In this document: one piece after another, positions 1 to 9,281 of the stretch
Numbering within the stretch: position 1 is the first letter of the stretch
How the letters are laid out: every line of letters starts with the position of its first letter
Made by a program: the position numbers and the translations under genes
Assembly: GCF_030817655.1 (NCBI RefSeq)
Contig: NZ_JAUSZM010000003.1
Span: forward strand, 1,116,001 to 1,180,000
DNA from: Streptomyces sp. V4I2
GTDB lineage: Bacteria; Actinomycetota; Actinomycetes; Streptomycetales; Streptomycetaceae
Direction: 5' to 3'
Length of the DNA: 64,000 nucleotides
Notes under the pieces: model-generated
What the model was told of the DNA's origin: nothing
Database searches by the model: none
The model's input: the letters and a program-made list of their open reading frames with translations, nothing else

Positions 1-261
1 CGGGCAGGCGACGGTCTCGCCGGGGTGGGCCTCGAAGACGGTGCCGTCCCGGGTGCCGATCAGGGCGATGCCGGCAACGACGTGGAGGGTCTGACCGACA
101 GCGTGGGAGTGCCAGTTGGTGCGGGCGCCCGGTGAGAAGCGGACCAGGTTGGCGCGCATCCTGGACGGCTCCTGGCCGGCCACGATGACGTCCCACCACA
201 CGTCGCCGGTGAACCAGTTGGCCGGGGCCTTGCTGCTGGGCTGCTGCTTGATGAATTCCAT
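1..261 (-). CDS. Cupin-domain protein (partial, 3' end outside window)
   Basis: Only the N-terminal 87 residues are inside the window; the gene runs off the left edge. The visible part starts MEFIKQQPSSKAP and contains a cupin core with NWHSHAVGQTLHVVAG, where the His pair is the usual metal ligand, followed by GTVFEAHPGETV. This matches small single-domain cupins such as carboxymuconolactone-decarboxylase-associated or quercetinase-like proteins. The substrate cannot be inferred. The start is an ATG with GGAGAG 8 bases upstream. It lies 35 bp downstream of a frameshifted SDR gene on the same strand, so it is probably the last gene of an exporter/SDR/cupin transcription unit. Confidence 0.8.
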   Translation of the reverse strand, partial: MEFIKQQPSSKAPANWFTGDVWWDVIVAGQEPSRMRANLVRFSPGARTNWHSHAVGQTLHVVAGIALIGTRDGTVFEAHPGETVACP

Positions 262-296
262 GGTGTCTCTCCAGGGTTGCTGGTGCGCGGAGCGCC

Positions 297-1063
297 CTAA
301 CGGGCGACGTAGCCGCCGTCCACGGGGAGAGCGACGCCGACGACGAAGCCCGCTCCGGGGCTGCACAGCCACAGGACCGCCTGGGCGATCTCCTCGGCGG
401 TTCCGAGCCGATTGATGGGCTGGTTGGCTTCGGCCTCGGCGCGGTCGAGTTCTCCCTTGGCGATCATGTCGCTGACCATGGGGGTGTCGATGGTGCCGGG
501 GCAGACGGCGTTGATGCGGATGCCGCGTGGGGCGTACTCGAGGGCGGCGCTGGTGGTCAGGCCGATCACACCGTGCTTGGAGGCGTGGTACGAGGCACGG
601 CCGGGCAGGCCGACGAGGCCGCCGAGGGAGAAGCAGTTGACGATGGCGCCGCTGCCCTGGGCGCGCATGTGCCGCAATTCGTGCTTCATGCAGGCCCACA
701 CGCCGCGGAGGTTGACGGCGTTGACGCGGTCGAACCTCTCGGCGGGTTCGTCGGCGGCGTCGCTGGGCGGGATCTGGATGCCGGCGTTGTTGTAGGCCAT
801 GTCCAGGCGACCGAAGGTCTCCACGGTGCGGTCGACCGCGGCGGCCACCTGGTCCTCGTCGCTGACGTCGCAGGTGAGGGCGAGGACTTGGTGGCCTGCG
901 CCGGTGAGTTCCTTCGCGGCTGCGTTAGGGCCGCTTCGTCGATGTCGGTGAGGGCGACCGCGGCTCCGGACTCGGCGAAGGCGCGGGCGGTCGCCAGGCC
1001 CATACCGGCGCCGGCGCCGGTGACGAAGGCGACCTGGCCGGTGAAGTCGCATGTCGGGTTCAT
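297..1063 (-). pseudogene. Short-chain dehydrogenase/reductase with a single-base frameshift
   Basis: A classical SDR of about 255 residues is spread over two frames. The N-terminal frame starts MNPTCDFTGQVAFVTGAGAG, with the cofactor-binding TGxxxGxG motif. The second frame holds the NNAG motif, the catalytic SYHASKHG (Tyr-x3-Lys), PGTIDTPM and the family C-terminus VDGGYVAR. The frames meet near 921-930, where one base appears to be missing after the segment encoding DIDEAAL. All catalytic residues are present, so either the frameshift is recent or it is a sequencing error. Quinone, sugar or steroid-like alcohols are typical substrates of the family; the substrate here is unknown. Confidence 0.8.
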
Positions 1064-1169
1064 ATGGTGTTGTCCCTTCGAACGTTGAGCTGTGGGAGCG
1101 CGCGCGTGGTGCCGGGCTGCTTGGCTTCCGCCTTGCCGCGGTGGCACTGCGCCTTGCCGTGGGCCGCCG

Positions 1170-1295
1170 TCACACGGTTTGGCCGCCGTCGACGACCAGG
1201 GCGTGGCCGGAGGCGGCGGTGGCGCAGCCGATGCCGGAGTCGGCTCCGGTCACGAAGGCCGCCTTGCCGGTGAGGGCCGCGTTGGTCACGGTCAT
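1170..1295 (-). pseudogene. SDR fossil: 41-residue internally deleted gene
   Basis: This is a complete short reading frame with ATG start and TGA stop. It begins MTVTNAALTGKAAFVTGADS, which is the N-terminus of an SDR including TGADSGIG, then jumps straight to ASGHALVVDGGQTV, which is the C-terminal end of an SDR. About 200 central residues, including the NNAG and YxxxK sites, are missing, so it cannot be an active dehydrogenase. It lies between an exporter gene and another SDR on the same strand. I interpret it as an internal-deletion relic; a retained micropeptide role cannot be excluded. Confidence 0.75.
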
Positions 1296-1365
1296 GGGCG
1301 GAGTCCTCTCGCTTGCGGATACGTCGTCGGGTTCGCACTCGGCAGGACGCGGATCGGGGCTTGGG

Positions 1366-2622
1366 TCAGTGCTGGGAGGGCACCTGCGCGGGTTCGTCGC
1401 GCCGCTCGTGAGTGGGAGCGCTGCTCTGGGCCACGATCCGCCCCTTGTGGGAGGCGCCGTGGACGGCGAGGACGATCAGCGGGAGGAGGGTGAGGGCGGC
1501 GATGACGGTGCCGACCAGGGGCGGGCCGGTCAGGCCGAGGGAGGAGTCCAGGGCCGTACCGGCGATCGCCGATCCGGCGGCGACGCCGACGTTGAAGGCG
1601 GAGGTGGTCAGCGCCGAGGTGAGGGTAGGTGCGTCGCCCGCGAAGCGCATGGCGAGGGCGGTGACGACCGGGTTGACCGTGAAGCCGGTCAGGCCCATGA
1701 GGAAGACGAGGACGGTGACTGTCACCGGGTTGGTGGACAGCGGGATCATCAGGAGCAGAACCAGAGCGGTGGCCGCCGCGGCGGTGATGGTGGTGACCAT
1801 CGGACGTCGGTCACCCAGGCGGCCGCCTGTGGTGGTGCCCCCCAGGGCGCCCACGCCGAAGGCGATGAGGACGAGCGGCACCGCGCCTTCGGGGATGCCG
1901 GCGCGGTCCGTCAGCAGTGGGGCGACATACGTGTACGTCGCCAGCACACCGCCCATGATCAGCATCGCGGCACCGAGCGCCAGCCACAGCCGGCCCTGCC
2001 GCAGCGCCCGGACCTCTGCCCTGATGGACACCTCGACGCGCTGCTCCTGTGCCGGGATGAAGCGGCCGATGAACACGGCGGCGAGCCCGGAGAGGACGGC
2101 CAGGGCCCAGAAGGGGCCGCGCCAGCCGGTGAACTGGCCGGCGAAGGACCCGATCGGCACGCCGACGACGTTGGCCAGGGTCAGACCGCCGATCATGACA
2201 CCCGTGGCGCGGGTGGCGTTGTGCGGGCCCGCGGCGGTGGTGGCGACGACGAAACCGACGGACCAGAACGCGCCGGTGGCCAGGGCTGTGACGACGCGGG
2301 CGGCGAGGACGATCGTGAAGGAGGTACTCAGGGCGGCGACGAGGTGTCCGAGGCAGAACACGGACAAGGCCAGGATCAGCGTCCGTCGCTGGGGAAGACG
2401 CAGGGTCGCCAGGGCCATGGTCGGCGAGCCGATGATCATGCCGATGGCGAAGGCGGTGATCAGCAGGCCGGCGTGGGAGACGCTGACTCCGAGGTCACCG
2501 GCCAGTTCCGGCAGGAGGCCGGCGACGACGAACTCGGTGGTCCCCATCAGGAATGTGCCGGCGGCGAGCACCCAGACGACGAAGGGGAGCTTGCCGGGGG
2601 TGGTCCCGGACGCGGAAGGCAT
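1366..2622 (-). CDS. MFS exporter, DHA1 (chloramphenicol/AraJ-like) family
   Basis: A 418-residue polytopic membrane protein with about 12 hydrophobic segments. It begins MPSASGTTPGKLPFVVWVLA and carries LMGTTEFVVAGLLPEL in TM1 and GGRLGDRRP between the halves, as in drug:H+ antiporters of the Cmx/CmlA/AraJ group. Its substrate is probably a small hydrophobic toxic compound, by family inference. The ATG start follows AAAGAGAG. A near-perfect inverted repeat lies about 120-140 bp upstream and also occurs before a sister exporter at 12449-13684, to which this protein is visibly similar along its whole length. The SDR relic, frameshifted SDR and cupin gene follow on the same strand. Confidence 0.88.
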   Translation of the reverse strand: MPSASGTTPGKLPFVVWVLAAGTFLMGTTEFVVAGLLPELAGDLGVSVSHAGLLITAFAIGMIIGSPTMALATLRLPQRRTLILALSVFCLGHLVAALSTSFTIVLAARVVTALATGAFWSVGFVVATTAAGPHNATRATGVMIGGLTLANVVGVPIGSFAGQFTGWRGPFWALAVLSGLAAVFIGRFIPAQEQRVEVSIRAEVRALRQGRLWLALGAAMLIMGGVLATYTYVAPLLTDRAGIPEGAVPLVLIAFGVGALGGTTTGGRLGDRRPMVTTITAAAATALVLLLMIPLSTNPVTVTVLVFLMGLTGFTVNPVVTALAMRFAGDAPTLTSALTTSAFNVGVAAGSAIAGTALDSSLGLTGPPLVGTVIAALTLLPLIVLAVHGASHKGRIVAQSSAPTHERRDEPAQVPSQH

Positions 2623-2743
2623 AGGTGTGGTCTCTCTTTGCGTGGAATTCGGCGGATCATGGTGGCGGCTGAAGCCGTCGCGGCGGACAGTGGACGGCGC
2701 GGCCACGTCTTTCACGGTTCCACGGAGCGCACCGGCCGAAAAG

Positions 2744-2759
2744 GGGAGGATCTCCTCCC
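2744..2759 (-). promoter_or_regulatory. Candidate operator (site A) upstream of MFS exporter
   Basis: GGGAGGATCTCCTCCC, part of a slightly longer GGGGAGGA/TCCTCCCC inverted repeat. It lies in the intergenic region before the exporter that starts at 2622. It matches sites at 5225-5240 and 13777-13792 in outer arms and spacing (GGGAG-N6-TCCC). Confidence 0.55.
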
Positions 2760-2790
2760 CCCTTCGTGCAGGGACGAACGGTGGCGCGGG

Positions 2791-3306
2791 TCAGGGCGCG
2801 GCTTCGATGGTGATCTCGTCGGCGGTGGCGAGCTGCTCGGCGCCGCCGTCGGCCATGTGCCCGAGGATGACCAGGCCGGTCGCGTACGGGGCGTCGCGGT
2901 AGTAGGTGGCGAGATGGTTCCAGGGCGCGTAGTAGGCGAGATCACCGACCTGAGGGTCGGCGCCTTCCGGTGCGCCGGTGGTGGACAGCTTCCGGGGCAG
3001 ATCGGCGGTCTTCTCGGCTTGGTTGAAGTCGCTCACAGACAGGGTGAGAGGGAGCTGGGCGGCGAAGTCGCGGGCGGTGGGGCTGTCGTTCAGGGTGGCG
3101 TCGATGCGGTGGCCGTTGATGGTGAGCCGGATGTTCATGGCGGTAGTCCTAGCGGACGGTGAGGTGATGGCCGGGGCTGTCGAAGCCTGCGGCAACGGGG
3201 GCTTCGATGAGGAGGATGGGGAGTCGTTGGTGCAGGCGGTCGCAGCCAGCAGCAGGGCGGTGGCCATGACCACGCGGGCGAGGGTGCGCAGGGGTGCCGG
3301 GTTCAC
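2791..3306 (-). CDS. Lipoprotein with cyclophilin-like fold domain
   Basis: A 171-residue protein. Residues 1-25 are a lipoprotein signal ending in the lipobox LAATAC, followed by a Ser/Pro-rich linker to about residue 55. The rest begins MNIRLTINGHRIDATLNDSP and includes DLAYYAPWNHLATYYRD, which matches the small cyclophilin-like (COG2164) beta-barrel family. In that family the domain is usually a stand-alone cytoplasmic protein, so attachment to a lipoprotein signal is unusual. An internal ATG at the domain start could give a cytoplasmic form. The gene starts 16 bp after the SDR gene at 3323-3988 and is probably cotranscribed with it. The molecular role is unknown. Confidence 0.75.
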   Translation of the reverse strand: MNPAPLRTLARVVMATALLLAATACTNDSPSSSSKPPLPQASTAPAITSPSARTTAMNIRLTINGHRIDATLNDSPTARDFAAQLPLTLSVSDFNQAEKTADLPRKLSTTGAPEGADPQVGDLAYYAPWNHLATYYRDAPYATGLVILGHMADGGAEQLATADEITIEAAP

Positions 3307-3322
3307 GAGTTCGTCCAGGGGA

Positions 3323-3988
3323 TTAGTCAGGCAGGGGCTCGGCGTAGTGGCGGAAGCCGTCCCGCCGCTGGTGGATGTCGAGCAGGCGCTGGGCCAGGAC
3401 GTCGGGGCTGTTGTGCTCGGCGTCGGGCCGGATGGCTCCCGGGATGATCAGCTGCGCCGCGTGGATGTTCTCCGGGGCGAGCGCATCGTGCAGCATGCGG
3501 GCGTAGGCGCTCTCGGCGGCGAAGGCGACCGAGGTGCCGGCGACCTTCGGGTTGGGACGTACGGCGCTGGAGCCGTTGACGAACAGCACGGTGCCGCGGC
3601 CGAGTTCGCGCATGCCGGGCAGGACGGCGTTCACGGCGGTGACCGGGCCCTTGACGGAGAAGGACAGGGGCGCGTCCAGGTCGTCGGCGCTCGTGTCGAG
3701 GACCGGCTTCATGAAGTCGGCGCGGGGCACGGGGCTGTACTGGAGAATCTCGACGGTGCCCAGGTCGGCCGCGGCTGCGTACAGGGCCGAGGTCAGGGAC
3801 TCGATGTCGAGGACATCGGCCGTGTAGCCGCGCGCCTGGACGTCGTCACGGGCCAGTTCGGCGGTCAGGCCGTCCAGCTTCTCCGCGTCGCGGGCGATGA
3901 GGGCGACGGTGTGGCCTGCGGCTCCGAAGCGGCGGGCGGTGGCAAGTCCGAGACCGGGTCCGGCACCGATGAGGGCGAAGGTCGTCAT
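3323..3988 (-). CDS. Atypical short-chain dehydrogenase-like protein lacking the YxxxK site
   Basis: A 221-residue Rossmann-fold protein starting MTTFALIGAGPGLGLATARR, with an SDR-type glycine motif (GAGPGLG) and IARDAEKLDGL, which suggests NADP(H) preference. The position that normally reads YxxxK is occupied by VAFAAESAYA, so the catalytic Tyr is Phe and the Lys is Glu. The NNAG motif is replaced by QYSPVPR. It may bind a nucleotide without reducing a substrate, or use a different residue set. It lies between the alcohol dehydrogenase (87 bp upstream) and the cyclophilin-like lipoprotein, in an apparent three-gene operon. Confidence 0.8.
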   Translation of the reverse strand: MTTFALIGAGPGLGLATARRFGAAGHTVALIARDAEKLDGLTAELARDDVQARGYTADVLDIESLTSALYAAAADLGTVEILQYSPVPRADFMKPVLDTSADDLDAPLSFSVKGPVTAVNAVLPGMRELGRGTVLFVNGSSAVRPNPKVAGTSVAFAAESAYARMLHDALAPENIHAAQLIIPGAIRPDAEHNSPDVLAQRLLDIHQRRDGFRHYAEPLPD

Positions 3989-4075
3989 GGTCAGTCCTTG
4001 TGCGAGCGGGGGGTGGGTCGCCGGTCCTGGGGCCGCACCGCGTCGGTGCGGCCCCGGGTGTGGACGCGTCTGCGC

Positions 4076-5092
4076 TCAGGGCTTGAGGAGGGCCTTGATG
4101 GCGCGGCGCTCGTCCATCGCCTGGTAGCCCTCGGCGACCTGGTCGAGGGGCAGGGTGAGGTCGAAGACCTTGCCCGGGTTGATCCGGCCGGAAAGGACCC
4201 GGTCGATCAGGTCGGGCAGGTAGCGGCGCACGGGGGCGGGGCCGCCGCGCAGACCGACGTGCGAGAAGAACAGCTCCTGGCCGTCGACGGCCACGTCGTG
4301 CGGCACGCCGACGAAGCCGACGTTGCCGCCGGGCCGGGTGGAGTGCAGGGCCTGGCGCATGGACTCGGCGGTGCCGACGCACTCCAGCACGGAGTCGGCG
4401 CCGATACCGCCGGTGAGGTCCTTGACGCGGGCGATGCCTTCGTCGCCGCGTTCGCTGACGATATCGGTCGCGCCGAACTCCAGGGCGAGCTTCTGCCGGG
4501 ACTCGTGCCGTGACATGGCGATGATCCGCTCGGCGCCGAGTTCCTTCGCGGCGATGACGCCGCACAGGCCGACCGCTCCGTCGCCGACCACGACGGCCGT
4601 CGAGCCGGGCTTCACCTCGGCGGCGAGAGCGGCGTACCAGCCGGTGCCCATCACGTCGGAGACGGCGAGCAGGCTGGGCACCGCCTCGGCATCTGGGTGC
4701 TCGTCGGTGGCGACGAGGGTGCCGTGGGCGTTGGGGATGCGCACGTAGTCGGCCTGGCAGGTGCTCATGAACTCACGGTGCAGGCAGGAGGACTGCCAGC
4801 CGCCCAGGCAGTTGGCGCAGGTGTTGTCGGAGGTGGCGAAGGAGCCGACCACGAACTGGCCCGGCCTGACGTTGGCGACCTCGCTGCCCACCTCCTCGAC
4901 GACGCCGACGTACTCGTGCCCCATCGGGTGCGGGTCGCCGATCGGTTCCGCGCCGCGGTAGGGCCACAGGTCCGAGCCGCACACACAGGTGGCGACCGTA
5001 CGGATCACCGCGTCGGTCGGGTTGATGATCTTCGGGTCGTCGAGGGTTTCGAAGCGTACGTCGCCGGGGGCGTAGATGACTGCTCCGCGCAT
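4076..5092 (-). CDS. Zinc-dependent alcohol dehydrogenase (MDR family)
   Basis: A 338-residue medium-chain dehydrogenase. The N-terminal GroES-like domain has CVCGSDLWPYRG (catalytic-zinc Cys and nearby residues), GHEYVGVVEEVG, and a CANCLGGWQSSCLH region in which the four-cysteine structural zinc lobe is only partly kept. The Rossmann domain has VVGDGAVGLCGVIAAKELGA. It oxidises or reduces an alcohol/aldehyde pair with NAD(P); the substrate is unknown. It heads an operon with the atypical SDR and the cyclophilin-like lipoprotein. It is divergent from the MmyB-type regulator, and a candidate operator lies between them, which suggests direct control by that regulator. Confidence 0.88.
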   Translation of the reverse strand: MRGAVIYAPGDVRFETLDDPKIINPTDAVIRTVATCVCGSDLWPYRGAEPIGDPHPMGHEYVGVVEEVGSEVANVRPGQFVVGSFATSDNTCANCLGGWQSSCLHREFMSTCQADYVRIPNAHGTLVATDEHPDAEAVPSLLAVSDVMGTGWYAALAAEVKPGSTAVVVGDGAVGLCGVIAAKELGAERIIAMSRHESRQKLALEFGATDIVSERGDEGIARVKDLTGGIGADSVLECVGTAESMRQALHSTRPGGNVGFVGVPHDVAVDGQELFFSHVGLRGGPAPVRRYLPDLIDRVLSGRINPGKVFDLTLPLDQVAEGYQAMDERRAIKALLKP

Positions 5093-5224
5093 GGGGTCTT
5101 CCTTCGGTGTGAGGGTCGGTGTGCGGGCAGCCGGTGGTCATGAAAGCGGCTGCTAGATATGGAGCCTCACACGCGAGGGCTGGCGCGAAAAGCGGAGAAA
5201 TCTATCCTGGGAGGAGAACATCCT

Positions 5225-5240
5225 GGGAGTAAATTGTCCC
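5225..5240. promoter_or_regulatory. Candidate operator (site B) between ADH operon and MmyB-type regulator
   Basis: GGGAGTAAATTGTCCC, matching site C (13777-13792) at 14 of 16 positions. A second partial copy, ATCCTGGGAG, occurs as a direct repeat around 5204 and 5220. The site lies 133 bp before the dehydrogenase start and 25 bp before the regulator start, where it could serve autoregulation. Confidence 0.55.
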
Positions 5241-5265
5241 CCCTTTCCCGAGTGGAATCGGTGTC

Positions 5266-6147
5266 ATGCTGGGAAGCATGACCGCCAACGTCCCCCTCAA
5301 TGAGCTGGGAGAATTCCTCAAGAAGCGCCGCTCGGAACTGAGTCCGCGCACGGTCGGGCTGCCCGAGAGCGACCGGCCTCGCCGGGTGGACGGGCTGCGC
5401 CGCGAGGAGGTCGCCCAGCTCGCCAGCATCAGCACCGACTACTACACCCGACTCGAACAAGGCCGCATGCAGGCATCGGCCCCGGTACTCGACGTCCTCG
5501 CCCGGGTCCTCCACCTGGACGACGACGAGCGCGGCTACCTCTTCCAGCTCGCCGGCAAAACCAGCACCCGCACCAGGCGCCGCAGCCGGCAGAAGGTCCA
5601 GCCGCAACTGCAACGGGTCCTGGACGACCTGACCGCCACCCCAGCCATCGTGCAGGGCCGGCGCGGGGACATCCTCGCCTGGAACGCACTGGCCGCCGCC
5701 CTGGTCACCGACTTCTCCCACCTCCCGGAAAAGCACCGCAATTATCCCCGGATCATCTTCACCGACCCCGCCATGCGCACCCTGTACGCCGACTGGAAGA
5801 CCTCCGCGCACATCGCCGTGGCCCAACTGCGCATGGAGGCCGCGAAGTACCCCGAGGACCCCCGCCTGATCGAGCTGGTCGGCGAACTGTCCATGCGCGA
5901 CAAGCAGTTCGCCCGATGGTGGGGCGAACACCACGTCGCCGCCCGCACCGTGGGCACGAAGACCCTCAACCATCCCGTCGTCGGCGAACTCGTCCTGGAC
6001 TGGGACACCCTCACCGCCAACACCGACCCCGACCAGAACCTCACTGTCTGGACCGCCGCCCCCGGCTCCCCCACCCACGAACGACTGCGCATCCTCGCCT
6101 CCTGGGCCGCCGACCAGCACCTGCCCGCGTCGTCACCACTCACCTGA
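5266..6147 (+). CDS. XRE-family regulator with MmyB-like ligand-binding domain
   Basis: A 293-residue protein. Residues 10-80 are a helix-turn-helix with the family signature RPRRVDGLRREEVAQLA followed by DYYTRLEQGR. The rest is the MmyB-like PAS-type ligand domain, with ILAWNALAAALVTDFS and RTLYADW, known in related proteins to bind fatty-acid-like ligands. Genes of this type commonly control an adjacent SDR or oxidoreductase. Here it is divergent from the alcohol dehydrogenase operon. Starts at 5266 or 5278 are both possible; GGAAT precedes the first. I infer that it reads the GGGAG-N6-TCCC repeats found at three promoters in this region. Confidence 0.87.
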   Translation: MLGSMTANVPLNELGEFLKKRRSELSPRTVGLPESDRPRRVDGLRREEVAQLASISTDYYTRLEQGRMQASAPVLDVLARVLHLDDDERGYLFQLAGKTSTRTRRRSRQKVQPQLQRVLDDLTATPAIVQGRRGDILAWNALAAALVTDFSHLPEKHRNYPRIIFTDPAMRTLYADWKTSAHIAVAQLRMEAAKYPEDPRLIELVGELSMRDKQFARWWGEHHVAARTVGTKTLNHPVVGELVLDWDTLTANTDPDQNLTVWTAAPGSPTHERLRILASWAADQHLPASSPLT

Positions 6148-6254
6148 CCCCGTCGGCCGCTTCCACGACTCCGGCGACAGACGGCCGAAGGCGTTCACCG
6201 TGCCCCTCAGCCACTCTGACTCTCGCGCCATGAACGGGCGCTTCCCGCGCCTGA

Positions 6255-7289
<1,035 letters not shown>

Positions 7290-8190
7290 GATGATCGCAT
7301 GCTGGGGACGTTGGTCGAACTCGGAGTCACGAGACGACATAACCGTGACGGGTGAGGACCTCCGGGAGTCAGGGTGGAGCCGTCTGACGGCCTCCCACCG
7401 ACCTCCAGGAGGTCTTGGCGTCCCACGCTGACGCGGCTCCGAACCCACGTGCCCGTCTGCGGCAGGCACGTACGGTCGCGACGACGTGTGGTTGAGCCCT
7501 CTGTGAGGGTAGGGGAAGTCCTTCGTCGCCCTGGGCCGCACCCCCGCCTTGCCCGAGGAGTTCATCCGACAGTTCACCCTCGAAAACGCTGCCCTGCGCG
7601 CCGACGGCGAGGGCGCCGCGTACATGTGTCAGTGCGGCGGCGCTGACCCCTCCGATCGAGCCCATGTTCGCGGCGCCTGGCGGGCCCTGCCCCGGCGAGT
7701 GGATCTTCACCAGCAAGCTGTTCGTCACGACCCTCGCTGCTGCCGTAACCCGCCTGCGCCCCGACGTGCTGAGCAACGCCGTGGACCCGGGCTGGGTGAA
7801 GTTGGTCGAGGGCCGCCCGCGGGTCCCGGACCGGCAGGCGCTGTGCGGGATCTTGTTCGTGCCGCGTACGGGCATCCAGTGGGAGTGCCTGCCGCAGGAG
7901 TTGGGCTTCGGCTCGGGCATGACGTGCTGGCGGCGCCTGGCCGCATGGAACGAGGCCGGCGTGTGGGACGAACCGCACCACGCGGAGCGGGCCGCCGACA
8001 TCCTCCTGATGCTGAGGGACGAGCTCGCCGTCGGCCTGACCTCGACGATCCCGCACGGGTCAGGGCCACCGTTCAGGAGACACTCTCCAGGGTGCTCGGC
8101 CAAGGTGGCGCGACGTCGGAACGGGGCGCGACAGCCGGGCAGGGGTGACCGGTTGCACCGCTCGAAGTCTTCCGGCCGTGCGGGTGGGAG
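7290..8190 (+). other. Degenerate region: SDR fragment, IS5-family fragment, unidentified remnants
   Basis: No intact gene was recognised. On the plus strand a stop-bounded piece (about 7520-7660) reads FVALGRTPALPEEFIRQFTL and is unidentified. From about 7693 a frame reads TSKLFVTTLAAAVTRLRPDV then LSNAVDPGWV, which matches the C-terminal third of a short-chain dehydrogenase. It is joined to an IS5-family transposase piece, described separately. After about 7970 the sequence again matches nothing I know. The mix of truncated, fused pieces indicates a site of repeated insertion and deletion. Confidence 0.6.
7815..7970 (+). mobile_element. IS5-family transposase N-terminal fragment
   Basis: The frame reads VPDRQALCGILFVPRTGIQW then ECLPQELGFGSGMTCWRRLA and AWNEAGVWD. 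This is the conserved N-terminal block of actinomycete IS5-family (IS4-like DDE) transposases. The DDE catalytic half and both inverted repeats are absent, so the element is dead. It is fused in frame to an SDR remnant upstream, which may mark an old insertion into that gene. Confidence 0.7.
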
Positions 8191-9144
8191 TCAGCCTGTC
8201 TCGGGTAGCCGTGGCGTGCGCCGCGCCTGTCGGAAGCGGCCGGGGGCCACCCCGAAGGCGCGCTTGAAGGCGTTGGCGAAGGCGAATTCGGAGGTGTACC
8301 CGACCCGTCGGGCCACGACGCCCAGGGAATCGTCGCCGGCACGCAGAATTCGTGCCGCCGTGCTCAGTCGCCACCACGTCAGATAGGCCATCGGAGGCTG
8401 CCCCACAAGGCGCGTGAACCGCCTCGCGAAGGCGGTCCTCGACATGCCGACACGACGGGCGAGTTCCTCCACCGTCCAGGGGTGCGCGGTGTGGCGGTGG
8501 ATGTGGTTGAGGGCTGCGGCGACCGGCGGATCGGCCAGGGCGGCACTCCAGCCGGCGGACTGGCTGCGGGAGGTCTCCTCTTCCAGCCATGCGCGAAGGA
8601 TGTACACCAGCAGCAGATCCAGCAGAGCCGGCAAGGCGGCGTCCGCTCCGGGGCCTGCGTCCTTCAGGTCCGCGCCGAGCAGGTCGACGGAGGCACGTAG
8701 CGCCGGGTGCCTGCCGGGGCCGGCGGGAATGTGAATCGCTTCGGGCAGTGCCTGCAGGAGGGGATGTGCCTGTCCCTCGTCCAGTTGGTACATGCCGCAC
8801 AGCAGGGCCACCCCGCCCGAGCGCTGTCCGGGTTCCGCAGCTGCGTCCGGGAGCGCTTCGCCCCCGTCCGGGGCTGGGTGAGGTGGCAGAAGATCCGCCA
8901 CCTGATCCGGGGCACTGCTCAGGCCGTGCATGGTTCCGTGCGGCAGGAAGGCGACGTCTCCTGCGGTCAGTAGCTTCGCGGGGCCACTGGGAGCAAGGAA
9001 CCAGCAACTTCCTCGCAGCACGATGTGAAAGCCCGCGCCCGAATAGGGGCCGAACCGGTTGCCCCACTCACCATCACGCCGGGTCTGGGCGAACATGGCC
9101 TGGCCGACCCTCATCGAGGCGATCACATCACTGACGACGTCCAT
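8191..9144 (-). CDS. AraC-family regulator with cupin N-terminal domain
   Basis: A 317-residue protein. Residues 1-190 form an AraC ligand-binding domain of the cupin_6 type, with MFAQTRRDGEWGNRFGPYSG, AGDVAFLPHGTMHGL and ALLCGMYQLD. Residues 210-310 hold two helix-turn-helix motifs, with WTVEELARRVGMSRTAFARR and RVGYTSEFAFANAFKRAFG. Regulators of this subtype often control a neighbouring oxidoreductase or small enzyme in response to small aromatic or aldehyde ligands. It is divergent from the DUF1330 gene, the most likely direct target. Degenerate DNA lies immediately downstream. Confidence 0.88.
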   Translation of the reverse strand: MDVVSDVIASMRVGQAMFAQTRRDGEWGNRFGPYSGAGFHIVLRGSCWFLAPSGPAKLLTAGDVAFLPHGTMHGLSSAPDQVADLLPPHPAPDGGEALPDAAAEPGQRSGGVALLCGMYQLDEGQAHPLLQALPEAIHIPAGPGRHPALRASVDLLGADLKDAGPGADAALPALLDLLLVYILRAWLEEETSRSQSAGWSAALADPPVAAALNHIHRHTAHPWTVEELARRVGMSRTAFARRFTRLVGQPPMAYLTWWRLSTAARILRAGDDSLGVVARRVGYTSEFAFANAFKRAFGVAPGRFRQARRTPRLPETG

Positions 9145-9281
9145 GGGATGACTCTAGCGATCCAGGCTTCCCTGGGACGATGACGTATGGTTCCGGTCCT
9201 CAGGCGTATAGGGAGGAGCGGTCAGGACGCCATACCGTCGTGACCAGTAAGTCCCGGACACGACACGATCGGATATCGACC

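Noticed and set aside
1366..2622. Naming the MFS genes as specific chloramphenicol-resistance genes
   Set aside because: Family resemblance is clear, but substrate cannot be assigned from sequence by eye.
1051..3162. A 703-codon plus-strand open frame rich in Gly, Glu and Asp
   Set aside because: It mirrors the MFS exporter and lipoprotein genes and shows no domain.
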